A DNA stretch of 64,000 nt from Stictocephala bisonia (GCA_035578905.1 JAQJVL010000001.1:558001-622000), one strand, 5' to 3'. Positions 12,646 to 23,184 are shown, numbered from the stretch's first letter. Notes: a model not told the origin generated them from the sequence alone. Translations and numbers: made by a program.

Positions 12646-14024
12646 AAGAAAATGACTTTTCCATGGAAGAAGAGGAGCATATGGCAATTATATATAGTTT
12701 GTGTGTTTGCCAAAGCCTATTTTCTTAACACTTGACAGAAGATAACCAAATAAAGCGATGCTGAGCCCCTAACTTAAATTACAAACACAATATTTTAAAA
12801 ACAGTGTTGAAAATGTGATATATTTTGCTGCAAACGATGGAAAACCTCTTTCAACAAAAAATACTTACACTGTAAAGTTATTTGCTTGATCAGCAGTAGT
12901 TATGCAATACCAGTTAATAAATACAGGAATCATATCCAATAGCGCGAAATGGTGTCCTAAAAGTGGAATCCTAAAAAGGTGTCGAATTAGAAACTTAGGT
13001 TGCCAGTTTATATTAGATGTATGTCTGGTGAATCAAATCATTTAAATGGTATGATTTAAATGAATCAAAAACAAAAACGTTTGTATACTCTTATTTTTAT
13101 GTATCGTTGCAAACGTTATTAATAGTTTGCAGCTGCAAGAATATTTTATAACTATTTTTATTTGATAGCGAATCGATGTGCGCTGAGCTGTGAATGCTCG
13201 CCGCGGGCACTCGGGCCCAGTAATGTTTTGAAAGCCATGTTGCCGAGTGAAACACTCTGCAACATTGTGATGCCCTAGTTTTTCCATGCACAGCGAATTA
13301 TTTATTTTACCGTATATTATTCCCACCATAGCCTAACACATGGTTTATTGTATGTAACATTGAATGTGAATTAATTCAAACTGAATGTGGAATGATGTTT
13401 AAACGTAAAATCCAGACAATCTACTTTGCATCAGGCCTAAGGCTAAAGATTAGATTAGATTTATTATCTCTATTTTCTATGAGTTTTTTATTTGTATGAG
13501 TAGTGAGTTTAGCCAATCTGGAGAAAAGTTTTTGAAACTGGTAGTGTAAATGACTTCAGGAGAATTGTTTTTCATGACTTTTTTTAATACTGTTCTGCAA
13601 TATCCTAGAGAAGAATCGTCTGTTAATCACATTGTCTTAACAAGAAAAAAAATGTTCTCTTTCAATGTTTTTCAATGCTATCGAAAATCACTGAGGATAC
13701 TATTACTATGAACATGGTTTTACACCATACAAAACTGGTCCCTTTAGCTGCCCCCTAAAATAAAACTACTTTCTATAGCAATAACTACCGAAAACTTAGA
13801 TATTCAGCTATTTTGAGATAAATAAAGACAATCTTATCTGATTGTGATAACTGAATGTCATGCCTTGCTTCTTTCTCTTCTGATATATTTTGTCTTCTTT
13901 TACACAGTTGAAAAACTATTCAGCGTTTTTTTTTTTTTTTTTTTGTCCATATGACATTTAAAGTTGCCATAGACTTTAAAAATGGGAGTTTTGGATAAAA
14001 TGTGCAAAGAAAGTTTATACTTAG
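12646..14024. other. No gene recognised
   Basis: A slightly GC-richer patch at about 13190-13290 carries two overlapping minus frames (13042-13329, 13097-13291) that look like no family I know. A run of about 17 T lies near 13927-13944. Confidence 0.4.
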
Positions 14025-14029
14025 TAGCA

Positions 14030-14080
14030 TATAAAATAAATAATAAATAAAAATAAATAAATTAAATAAATAAATAATGT
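14030..14080. repeat. AAAT-type simple repeat, 3' tail of LINE copy B
   Basis: About 50 bp of AAAT/AAT repeats just beyond the 3' end of LINE copy B. On the minus strand it reads ATTT repeats, as many LINE 3' ends do. Confidence 0.7.
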
Positions 14081-14193
14081 CTTTTATCGTGAGCAAATAT
14101 CAGTACATTTGAACTGTTTTTCATATTGAATCGAGTCAGAACGAAAAGTAATCAAATATATTCAAAATATAAAATACAATAATTAAAATAATT

Positions 14194-14887
14194 CTACTTG
14201 GAATAATAACTAACATGATACAACTCCTTTACTTTCTTCTTGAACATATCAAATGAATAGTTTTTTACATCAGGGGGAAGGGAGTTATAGCTCTGAGGGC
14301 CAAAGTAAAAAAAACCCTCCCTTGCTAATTTCGTGTTTAACGCGCGGCAGTTGCAGCATGAGATCCTGACGAGTGTGACGCGTCCTGGCCTGTGCACAGG
14401 TTAGCAGCTTACCTTTCAGGTAATTGGGCCTACCTGTTTGCAGTGTTTTATGGACTACAGCTACTGTCCGCATTTTACAAATGCCCTTGACAGGAAACAT
14501 ATCGGCTTCCTTGCGGTATTGTGATATATGGTCGTATTTATTTATGTTGTAAACAAATCTTACTATTTTGCAATCGCATGAGTATTATTGAATTTTACAA
14601 AGTTAGACTAATATCATAAACTGGAAGTGCATACTCAATCAGTGGAAACACCAATGACCTGACCATTTGCAACTTGGAACCTGCGGAATCAGATTTCTAA
14701 ATCGATTTAATACCCTTAGTGTGCACATCACACGTTGAACTATAAACTTAACATGCTTTGAAAAATTCAACTTTGTATCGAGTTTGACTCCTAAGACCCT
14801 CACATTGTCCGTCATCTCCAAGGGCTTGTTTCCCACGGAAACAGAAACAATAGTAGAGTCGGAACGTGAAGAGTGGAAATGCATCAC
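14194..14887 (-). pseudogene. LINE copy B: ORF2 C-terminal region
   Basis: The frame 14887-14639 reads MTDNVRVLGVKLDTKLNFSK, the LGV.LD..L.F block, then VLNRFRNLIP. Overlapping frames (14500-14285, 14397-14194) carry a cysteine-bearing stretch and a final GFFYFGPQSYNSLPPDVKNY, the usual (L)YNSLP.D(I/V) block at the end of ORF2. Frameshifts separate the parts. Confidence 0.75.
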
Positions 14888-15540
14888 AGTTGATCTGTCA
14901 GGGTTGAGCTCAAGTCCATGTTTACCCTTAGCAAGTCATGGTTAATGAGCTGTGTGGCTTTTGCAACGTCTGAAAGTGGGAAAGTCAAGAGTAATATGGA
15001 GTCATCCACATATGAATAAAGAGAGCAAGAAGTCAACGCATCTTCCAAATCAGCACTATAGAGAAGAAACATGACAGGCCCTAAACAGCTGCCTTGTGGA
15101 ACTCCTCGACTCCTAGGAAGCATCTCAGAACAGCGTTCTCCTAACTTGGTCATCTGTGTCCTGTCGTTAAGGTAAGAATGAAACCATTTTTACAGCAGTG
15201 TGATTAAACCTGTAAAATTTTAATTTGGACAAAAAAAGGTCAAAATGAACAATCAAATGCCTGCTTAAAATCCAAGGCAGCTAAGACACTGTTCATACGA
15301 TCATCTTTTACTGATTATAACTTGTTGGTGATGTTTTACAAAGCCGAGGTAGTACTGTTTCCTGTTCTAAATCCGGATTGATTCACTGGTATGATGTTGT
15401 CAATAAACGACTCCAGTTGACTGACCACCACATTCTCTAATATTTTGGAAAGAGCTGGTAACACAGAAATTGGCCTGAACTGACTAACACTAACAGGATT
15501 CTTCACTTTTGGAAGGGCCAACACAATACTCTGTTTGCAA
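14884..15540 (-). pseudogene. LINE copy B: reverse transcriptase
   Basis: The frame 15524-15336 holds FRPISVLPALSKILE and NQSGFRTGNSTTSAL (RT motifs 1-2). The frame 15153-14884 holds RGVPQGSCLGPVMFLL (motif B) and YSYVDDSILL (motif C, both Asp kept, Val in place of Ala). The segment between (about 15160-15335) carries stops and lacks a clear motif A. It encodes no functional polymerase as it stands. Confidence 0.85.
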
Positions 15541-16058
15541 GCAGCAGGAAAACATCCTGTAGTTAAAACACATTAATCAAGTGAGTAAGAACTCCGATGC
15601 AATAAGGACTCATTGCCTTCACTATCTATATGGATATACAATCAACACCACAAGTCATTGTCCTTATGCCATTCAAAATAGTTTTAACAGTGTCCTCACT
15701 AACAGGTTCAAAGTTAAATTCCCCTTCCACTTTATAAAGTGTTCTTCATATGACTTAAGCCTGTTGTGACATATGCCAATACTGCATCTTATGTTAGTAA
15801 AGTAAGTATTCGATTCATCAGGTTGAAAATTGTCGCTCAATCATCATGTTTTCCCTTGCCTACAGCCTCACCACTACGAAGAGTTGCCCAAAAAGATTTG
15901 GAATCTTTTGTGCTTAGATTATTTCGGAAATACAACTTTTTTGCAGTACGTATAGTTGAATTTAGCCTGTTTCGTACACTGCAGTATGCATCTCGTGCAC
16001 TTTGGCTCTGTAAGTGACATAATCTGGTTTTTAGTTTGTTCTTGATTTTTATAAGATT

Positions 16059-16392
16059 TTAAATTTCATTGTTTCTCCACGGAGCTTTCTTTTTCGTGAC
16101 TCTTTTCCTTACAATTGGGGCGCAGGTATCTAACACTTTCACAATGTGGGACGTCAAACTTTTAGTGATATCATCTACTGATGAAAGGGATTTCAGCTTT
16201 TCCCACTGAATACTGGAAACCAAATCTATAAATTGTGTCACACCGAACTTGGCAAAACTTCTGTATGAAATTTGCTTTCATTTTAGTTTTTTTACATAAG
16301 GGGATATCACAGTAGATCAATTTATGATCTGTTATTTTTTTCCTACGTCCATCCAAAATCATTGAAGTATCAACGATTTCAGTAGTCTTCAT
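16059..16392 (-). pseudogene. LINE copy B: endonuclease end and linker
   Basis: The frame 16392-16171 includes ITDHKLIYCDI, the terminal SDH motif of the endonuclease with Ser changed to Thr. After a frameshift, 16241-16059 reads SIQWEKL and ends KKAPWRNNEI, the usual W.(N/D).EI block between endonuclease and RT. The two frames overlap, so at least one indel has occurred. Confidence 0.75.
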
Positions 16393-16431
16393 ATTTGAGG
16401 CTCCACTTACTACTATAAAATCTATCAGAGA

Positions 16432-17035
16432 TTAAATAAGTTCAGTAACACGAGTAGGCTCCTTCACAAGCTGTACAAGATCTAAGGAATCAAACAGATT
16501 TTGTATGAATTTACAGTCTGCTTTGCTTGTGTCAAAGAAATTTACATTGAAATCTCTCAGTAAGATAACCTTATCCACTTCAGTTATTTTATCTAAGAAC
16601 AGAGGATACAAGATAGAACTTTTACACGAATAAAACACAGTTGGAGGTTCGTACACCCCACAAATGTAGAGCACTTTACCTTTTATACAAACCGTGCCAC
16701 ATAAATACTCCAAACCACTGTCAACATTGTCCAGAATAATCTGTTTGAAACTGAGACCATTTCTCACATAAAGGGCTACACCACCACCACGATCGTTACC
16801 ACCTAGTAAAATCGCCCTATCACTTCGCCACAAAGAATAACCTTTAATTGTAAAACATTCTGAAGAAACCTCTGGAGTCAACCAAGATTCCGTTACACAG
16901 AACAAGTCGAACCCAAAATCGTTCACCACTGTACACAACTCATCAAAACCTGTGCTGAGTGAGCGGATGTTCACATGACCTACCCTTGTGGCCGAGTTTG
17001 CTCGCCGAGTCCGTTTCCCGACACCTCAGGTGCAC
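16432..17035 (-). pseudogene. LINE copy B: ORF2 endonuclease, N-terminal part
   Basis: After an in-frame stop the frame opens with RVGHVNIRSL, has no ATG nearby, and stays open for about 190 codons. AP-endonuclease motifs are visible: N in VNIRSL, the Glu in FCVTESWL, RGGGVALYV, YEPPT, and RDFNVN where GDFN is expected (Gly changed to Arg). It ends at a stop after EPTRVTELI, and the rest of the domain continues in another frame. Confidence 0.85.
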
Positions 17036-17042
17036 AGCTCGG

Positions 17043-17321
17043 CTAAAGACTATTGACTGCAATCTGATCATTAGAGGGGCCAGTTGGTGTCAAGCAAGAT
17101 TCACAAACAGTTTCAGCTACTTCGGACACTTGCCGAAAAATGAACTCCCCGAAACAACTGTTCCTTGCCCTGTTGAGGTGACGACCATCACGCACTAGAT
17201 GACAGCGTTTAAGAACCTGACTTGCATCGACCAAGTTGACACCAAAATTATTGCTCGTACGATCAAGCTGATCATTAAAATTGTGTAGGTGATATTCAGT
17301 TAGGTTCCTACGCAGAAGCAC
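17043..17321 (-). pseudogene. LINE copy B: ORF1 C-terminus, SGNH-esterase-like
   Basis: The 92-codon frame contains FNDQL, then FGVNLVDASQVLKRCHLVRD followed by GRHLNRA. The RDG.HLNR block corresponds to the last (D..H) block of SGNH/GDSL esterase domains, which many CR1-type LINEs carry at the ORF1 C-terminus. The domain start, with its catalytic serine block, is not in the window, so this is only the tail. It ends just before ORF2. Confidence 0.6.
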
Positions 17322-17734
17322 ACCAATTAGTTTAATTGTTGAAGAAGGAAAATATTTCCTAGCCGTTTACAACAAATCTGCCATGCAGTGCAATGCTGTA
17401 GGCATATATAGCATATATAATTTAAACACTTATTTTACATATGACCTAAAATCTGTAAATTTATTGGGAAATTATATTTAAATTGATAATAAGGATATTT
17501 TTTATAGATACCTTAGTACATATAGTAAAATAAACGTGAAGTAATTTCCCTTAATCTTAGCAAAACAGTGGCAGTTTTGCTAACGCGTAAAAATAAATAC
17601 TTATTCTTTTTGTTCGACGGTATTGACTGTAGTATAAAAAATTTCTTTCCGCGATATTGGTATTCTCATAGACCCCAAATTGTTCTTCTTTGAATTTGTA
17701 AGCTGTGTATCAAAATCTAGAAGTATTTTGGGTC

Positions 17735-18290
17735 TCATCATCAAGATAACCAGGTACTTCAAAAACAAACACGTCCTTGGTCTGAAGTCATTTTGAGTAT
17801 GCCTCTGTTATTTTGGAATAGAGACCAGGTGTATCTCAATACAGCTGTCGAGGCCGTCCAGAGAAAATCCCTGTCGTGGATATGTGCAAGTCTCCGGATG
17901 TAGGTGAAGTGGAAGTGTATGTATAACTTAGTTTATCAACTTCATTACCTCATCATGCTGAGATTGACTTGCAATTTTTTTCGGAGTGCTTCAAATAACT
18001 TTATTTTAATAGTGACAATAGGTCTAAATATACTTTTCACCTAAGAGATCCTTTTTTATCGTTCTTTGGAGTATGTGTTCCAGTGGTTGGATGTGCTAGA
18101 ATTGCAAAAACCTCATTCTTGATGATTATGGAAGATTTATAAAGATGCTGAAAACTGCACATAATTCTTGACTACATGACTGAAATCACACTTATTCAGT
18201 TTAGCCCCATTTCTTAAGTGTCGAATGTTTAGGTTTCAAGGCTGTTTTGGACACTTGAGAGTTGAACTAACCAGAGGGAGGATCACTGGG
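17735..18290 (+). pseudogene. LINE 3' relic, paralogue 1 of the 57.1-kb copy
   Basis: The DNA aligns by eye along its length with 57130-57660, for example gaatagagac, gaggtggaag/gaagtggaag, gcatataga and tttatcaact. Broken plus frames read LLFWNRDQ and AVEAVQRKSLSWIC, which fit the W.P....I..VQR.FLRWI block after RT in LINEs. No frame is intact. Two independent copies suggest an old dispersed family. Confidence 0.55.
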
Positions 18291-18299
18291 CCTTAGGGT

Positions 18300-19520
18300 A
18301 AATGGGAGCCCCTTAAAAAAATTTAAAAAAACTATAAAATTGAAAACCAAATGTACATTCGTTGATTATGGAGTAACCAATGAAGAACTAGGGGTTGATA
18401 AAATTATGCCTATCAGAGTGTAATCTTTCTTGAATACTCTCCCACAATTTATATCAATATTACCAAGAAACCTTCCTGTCTTTGAATTTTTTTAAAATCA
18501 CTATTTATACGATTAGAAATGGTCCAAAATAATGCAGTTGTTAGCTAATAATTTTGCTCATATTTTTTCTGTACTCTTCTAAAACCCTATAATGACTTGT
18601 TTATTGTACTTTCGAATCATCTATATTTAGTTAAAATTGTACATAGTGTCTGTACAGTCCCTTGTATTTAAGAAGCTAAAAAGTTTAGAACCTATATCTG
18701 AAGGACTAAAAAGTCCGTCACTTAAATGAAGGCTTCAATGAGGGGAACAAACTAATACATATGGTACCATTTTCCTTTAACAAAACTGTTTTGGTGAGTA
18801 TTTGAGTATAATTAAAATCCACTTAAACATAACTTCACCAAGCTTTCACGTTTATTCGTTATAAACTTGTTTACAGGCCAACGCAACGACTTGGCAACAA
18901 GACAGTCTTATCCGACACATTTTGTTCACGACTCTCCGTTCATTAATTAAAAAAAATTAAAAACATATTTTTATTACATATTTGGTTAATAGTCCTATAA
19001 AATAATAATAAATTTTAAAACTTTGTTTGCAAGATAACCTTATTTTGATGATAAGTACTTAGACCTTATCCAATCAGTTAATGTTGGAAATTATTACAGT
19101 TTAAGAATTAAAATGTATTTGTTTCAGTTAAAAAAAAAAAAACGAAAAACTTGAAAAGAGTACTTTCTAGATTTTGGTCAAGTTGATATTCAATTTTATT
19201 TCAATGGGAAATCGAGTTTTATTTTTTTTTCTTTTAACTTGGCGTATGTGTGGACAATAACATTTAAAACTTTTAATATTAGTAAAAATATGGAATATTA
19301 ATGAAAACACAAACGACAACTAAACTTTATATGTAATGGTTGCATTGCCATGAATTTATTGCATGAATTATAAATTGCATTCCTTAACTTGTTTATACAT
19401 AGTGCTGGGAGTAACAAAAGTCTTGAGTTTTTGTTATACATAAAAATCTACTTTTACAAGCAAATATAAATGTTTTTATTATACTGGGGACGGTTCACAA
19501 GGATTATGAAGGAAATATTA
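18300..19520. other. AT-rich stretch without a recognisable gene
   Basis: No coding relic, array or inverted repeat was recognised. Confidence 0.45.
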
Positions 19521-19525
19521 AATTA

Positions 19526-20322
19526 GAGCAAAAGGAACCGAGCCAAAATGGTGGCTGTTTAAATGTACAACCTTGAGCTTGATAAACAATTTAATAGTTT
19601 ATTCAGCCATTGTTCAATATAGCATTAACTTGTAAAACATGGTGTAACTAAACATCTATTTATAAGTAAAATCTCAATAGTTGAGTTCAACAGGGAATGA
19701 TTCTCGATGAGTCAGAGAAATGCCTTTAAGAGAGGAAAGGTCACTAATTAAACATCTTTGCAAGGAAAACATAATGCTACTAAATTGACTATAAACAATC
19801 CATCCTACATAAAATGGCAATAGTTGTATAAAATTAAGCTAATTGAAAACTACCTTAGGATTCTTTTTTTATGGGTTGCAGTGGCAAATTATGAAAAACC
19901 CATTCTTGATATAAATACTGGTTTCCCGATTTGGGAGTGACTTTTACAGTCATTGGGAAAATGTTATGATAACTATTACAGCATTTTTAATGCAAAATTT
20001 TGTACATTTCAAGCAGTGCCATTCTATATAGGATGGACCTTTTATAGTCGTATTTGTAGCATTGTATTCTCCTTGTAAAGCTCTTTAATTAGACATACCA
20101 TTTGACCTATTATTTTATTACCGTATTTTTATGACTCTTTGACACTGCCCCTGTTGTGATAAACTACTCAGTTTTACTTTATATATATATATTTTTAGGC
20201 AGACTACCAATTTTAAACGTTATTGTTTTCGTTCACAATGGTTCAAAAAGTAATTAATTGTTTATTTAGCGCAAAGTTGTAGATTTAAACAACCGCCATT
20301 TTGGCTAGGATGATACTTTTGA
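19526..20322. mobile_element. Inverted-repeat element (MITE-like), about 800 bp
   Basis: The left arm (about 19526-19620) and right arm (about 20229-20322) are diverged reverse complements. They share AGCCAAAATGG, then GTTTAAAT.TACAAC and ATAAACAA in the same order. The interior shows no coding frame. The ends and target site are not defined by eye. Confidence 0.5.
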
Positions 20323-20733
20323 GGTCAGGTTTGCGGTATTGTGGTAGACTAATAGATGCCATTAATATGATGTTCACCTCAACTTATACTCTAATGTAGT
20401 ATTTTCTTCTGAATCCTTAAGGGCCGTCCTCAGTATGATAAACCCATTGGTGTGCTTCAAAAAGTATATTTTTTACGTATAGTATGAATGTTTATAGTGT
20501 CAATGCTTTAGATGCAGATGTTCAAAAAATATAATGCCGTACCCAGACTTTCCCTTATCTAAATATATTATATAAAATGCTAATGTGCGTACGTAAATTC
20601 TCAGTTTTCTTTATAATCCGGATCTCCGATCAACCTCCCGTTGGGGTGGTAAATACCCCTTGGCCTCTGGCAGAAAGTAAGGGAGTTTGGTCGGGGTGGG
20701 TGGAAGTGGGTGGTTGTGGGTGGAAAAAATGTG

Positions 20734-20736
<3 letters not shown>

Positions 20737-20774
<38 letters not shown>
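20737..20774. repeat. AT dinucleotide microsatellite
   Basis: About 19 perfect AT repeats. The apparent frames crossing it on both strands are caused by the repeat. It abuts the left side of the Helitron region. Confidence 0.95.
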
Positions 20775-20776
<2 letters not shown>

Positions 20777-20799
20777 GTCCTTCTCTAACTCATATGAAC

Positions 20800-21112
20800 T
20801 TCTGTAAAGTTCTGAAAATTTCTGGAATGATCTAAAAATTTCCCGAATGTGTGAAACTGACGTAGTCAATCTAGAATGGTCTAGCAAGTTCCAGCAATTT
20901 CTGGAATGATCTAGAAAGTTCTAAAAATTTCTGGAATGATCTAAAAAATTCCCGAATGTGAGCAACGGATAAAATCGATCCGAAATGGTCTATAAAGTTC
21001 CAAAAATTTCTGGAATGATCTAGAAAGTTCTAAAAATTTCTGGAATGATCTAAAAAGTTCCCGAATGTGTGCAACAGATAAAATCGATCCAAAATGGTCT
21101 AGAAAGTTCCAA
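20800..21112 (+). repeat. ~109-bp modules with 5-bp-phased TTC/GAA triplets (HSE-like array)
   Basis: Three modules end in the same TTCCCGAATGTG, with the final GAA at 20845, 20954 and 21063, giving a 109-bp period. A fourth partial module follows at 21091-21112. Within a module the triplets sit every 5 bp in alternating orientation, as in TTCtgGAAtgATCtaGAA. In module 3 the triplets start at 21008 and recur every 5 bp to 21063; 8 of 12 are exact TTC or GAA and the other four are one base off. Module 2 keeps the phase for 17 triplets (20874-20956). This is the geometry of heat-shock factor sites (alternating nGAAn). Function is inferred. Confidence 0.8.
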
Positions 21113-21242
21113 AAACAGAAATCCAGTGACTTTTCGTCAGTTTTACCGTGTTCTTAATCGAGTGAAGATCATTCAAAGTACGAGTGAACAGTAATTAAAG
21201 AAATTTAAGTAATTTCGATAACCGAATACGACTGAACTGTTT

Positions 21243-21322
21243 GAATATTCTCGAGTGTTCTGGTACTAGAAATTTCGATATTTGACAGTATATAAACGGA
21301 TATCCAGTGACTTTTCGTCAGT
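21243..21322 (+). promoter_or_regulatory. Promoter-like module 1: HSE-like pairs, TATA, initiator
   Basis: GAAtaTTCtcGAGtgTTC lies at 21243-21260 and GAAatTTC at 21269-21276. TATATAA starts at 21289, and TCAGT has its A at 21320, 31 nt from the first T of the TATA box. This matches the usual arthropod TATA-to-initiator distance. Confidence 0.65.
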
Positions 21323-21367
21323 TTCAGTGTGTTTTCTAGGGAAAACCAAACTGAAGAAGAAAGAGCA

Positions 21368-21444
21368 CGTTCTAGAGTGTTCTGGTAATAGAAATTTCAA
21401 TATTTGACAGTATATAAACAGAATTCCAGTGACTTTTCGTCAGT
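21368..21444 (+). promoter_or_regulatory. Promoter-like module 2 (in the chimeric unit)
   Basis: TTCtaGAGtgTTC near 21370-21382, GAAatTTC near 21391-21398, TATATAA at 21411 and the TCAGT A at 21442 (31 nt). The upstream GAAta pair is replaced by sequence matching the Helitron ORF. Confidence 0.6.
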
Positions 21445-21544
21445 TTTACCGTGTTCTTAGTCGAGTGAAGATGATTCAAAGTACGAATGAACAGTAATTA
21501 AAGAAATTTAAGTCATTTCGATAACCGAAAACGACTGAACTGTT

Positions 21545-21625
21545 TGAATATTCTAGAGTGTTCTGGTACTAGAAATTTCGATATTTGACAGTATATAAAC
21601 AGAATTCCAGTGATTTTTCGTCAGT
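21545..21625 (+). promoter_or_regulatory. Promoter-like module 3
   Basis: GAAtaTTCtaGAGtgTTC near 21546-21563, GAAatTTC near 21572-21579, TATATAA at 21592 and the TCAGT A at 21623 (31 nt). Confidence 0.65.
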
Positions 21626-21726
21626 TTTACCGTGTTCTTAGTCGAGTGAAGATCATTCAAAGTACGAGTGAACAGTAATTTAAGAAATTTAAGTAATTTT
21701 GATAACCGAATACGACTGAACTGTTT

Positions 21727-21806
21727 GAATATTCTAAAATGTTCTGGTACTAGAAATTTCGATATTTGACAGTATATAAACAGAATTCCAGTGATTTTTC
21801 GTCAGT
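21727..21806 (+). promoter_or_regulatory. Promoter-like module 4
   Basis: GAAtaTTCtaAAAtgTTC near 21727-21744 (one triplet mutated), GAAatTTC near 21753-21760, TATATAA at 21773 and the TCAGT A at 21804 (31 nt). Confidence 0.65.
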
Positions 21807-21907
21807 TTTATCGTGTTCATAGTCGAGTGAAGATCATTCAAAGTACGAGTGAACAGTAATTAAAGAAATTTAAGTAATTTCGATAGCCGAAAACGACTGA
21901 ACTGTTT

Positions 21908-21987
21908 GAATATTCTAGAGTGTTCTGGTACTAGAAATTTCGATATTTGACAGTATATAAACAGAATTCCAGTGATTTTTCGTCAGT
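21908..21987 (+). promoter_or_regulatory. Promoter-like module 5, nearest to the Helitron ORF
   Basis: GAAtaTTCtaGAGtgTTC near 21908-21925, GAAatTTC near 21934-21941, TATATAA at 21954 and the TCAGT A at 21985 (31 nt). The first ATG of the Helitron coding region (22052) lies 67 nt downstream, so this module is placed to drive it. Confidence 0.7.
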
Positions 21988-22051
21988 TTCATTGTGTTTT
22001 CAGTCGAGAAACTAATTTTCATGTATTACTTATTTTCAGTACATATGCACA

Positions 22052-22849
22052 ATGCCAAAACGTAAAAAAGTATTTACGAAACATCAAGTCGTTTCAAAAA
22101 AACAAAAAGAAGCACGGCAAAATGAAACAGAAGAACAAAGATAAAACGGCTCTCGAATATTCGTGAAGGGGTGAAAAGAATTAGGGAAAATCAAACTGAA
22201 GAAGAAAGAGCACGTACTAATGATGAAATGCGATCACGAGTAAAATCCATCCGAAATCGACAATCTGTTATTCAACATGAAGTGGAAAAGAGTAGAGGTA
22301 ATCCAGAATGGCCAATCTACGTCAGCAACGAGTTGCTACATGTAAGAGTCTAGAAGTTGAGGCTTTCAATTATGATTGCAAAAAACAATATAGTGAACAT
22401 CCAGATATTATCATCGGAAAAATGAATATGATATGCGAGTATTGTCATGCACGGAAATTTATAGGCGAAACTGCCGGTATGTGCTGCTCGAGTGGTAAAG
22501 TCAGTCTACCAGAGTTAGATGTACCACCACCACAATTACCACTTTACAGTATAATGACTAGTAAAGAAAAAGGACATATAGTGTTTATACCACGGATACC
22601 TTTAATATCAAATGGATTGCCCTTCACTTTTTTAAACGCTTACAATTTCCGGTAAAGTTGGCTTACAGCATGACTATCAACAAAGCACAGGGTCAAACAT
22701 TTAAATACTGTGGTGTTGACTTAAAGGAACCATGCTTTGCACACGGACAATTATACGTCGCATGCTCACGAGTAGGATCACCTCGAAATTTATTCATTTA
22801 CAGTCCGGACAATAAAACCATAAATATAGTTTATAAACAAGTACTATAA
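22052..22849 (+). pseudogene. Helitron replicase/helicase, internally deleted and frameshifted
   Basis: ATG at 22052 (context GCACAATGC) opens MPKRKKVFTKHQ and stops after 30 codons. A shifted frame continues with an Arg/Glu-rich helix (RIRENQTEEERARTNDEMR). The next frame holds HPDIIIGKMNMICEYCHARK and then ETAGMCCSSGKVSLPEL, the conserved Cys-rich N-terminal block of animal Helitron proteins. After PPPQLP the sequence jumps straight to IMTSKEKGHIVFIPRI and, after another frameshift, SMTINKAQGQTF and HGQLYVACSRV, the last helicase motifs of the Pif1-like domain. The Rep (HUH) domain and helicase motifs I-IV are absent. It ends at TATAA near 22849 after NIVYKQVL, a normal Helitron C-terminus. 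Confidence 0.88.
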
Positions 22850-23184
22850 AAAGAAATCAATACAAAATATATTTAAAATAAAAAGTGTAAATACATAATA
22901 ATATAATAATATGTAATATGCATATGTGTTTGACTATTGTAATATGTATAATATAATATGTAAATAATTGTGTAAATAATTTATAAATTTAACATTTACT
23001 AAAGTACTTCTTATTTCAACTTATAATTATTTCGATTCATTAATTGGTTAATTAATTTGATACACTCACCGTATGTTAAATGATCGAATAAGTGTCTTAT
23101 TATCTAAGATAAAAATCTATAATATCTACTTTAGAAAATAGATCTTTAAATATTTCTTATACCATTAAGCATGCGATGTATTTT

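Larger units (their letters stand above)
14025..17335 (-). mobile_element. Non-LTR retrotransposon (LINE), copy B, nearly complete ORF2
   Basis: On the minus strand the order is: ORF1 C-terminus (17321-17043), ORF2 endonuclease (about 17035-16172), linker, RT (about 15540-14884), C-terminal region (14887-14194) and a 3' tail of ATTT-type repeats (14080-14025). The esterase-like ORF1 end and the GHVNIRSL opening of ORF2 are typical of CR1-type elements. Several stops and frameshifts make it inactive. The 5' part of ORF1 is missing, which fits 5' truncation by incomplete reverse transcription. Confidence 0.85.
21116..22020 (+). repeat. ~181-bp tandem repeat units, each with a promoter-like core
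   Basis: TATATAA starts at 21289, 21411, 21592, 21773 and 21954. Spacings are 122, 181, 181 and 181 bp; the 122-bp step belongs to a shortened, chimeric unit. A first unit at 21116 has the leader but no TATA box before it. The leader after the initiator is A-rich and conserved between units. The array ends 30-60 nt before the Helitron ORF. Confidence 0.9.

Noticed and set aside
13042..13329. Two overlapping minus frames in a GC-richer patch
   Set aside because: No family resemblance, no repeat partner and no promoter or splice support.
20577..20887. Two frames across the AT microsatellite
   Set aside because: The frames are held open by the dinucleotide repeat; no protein features.
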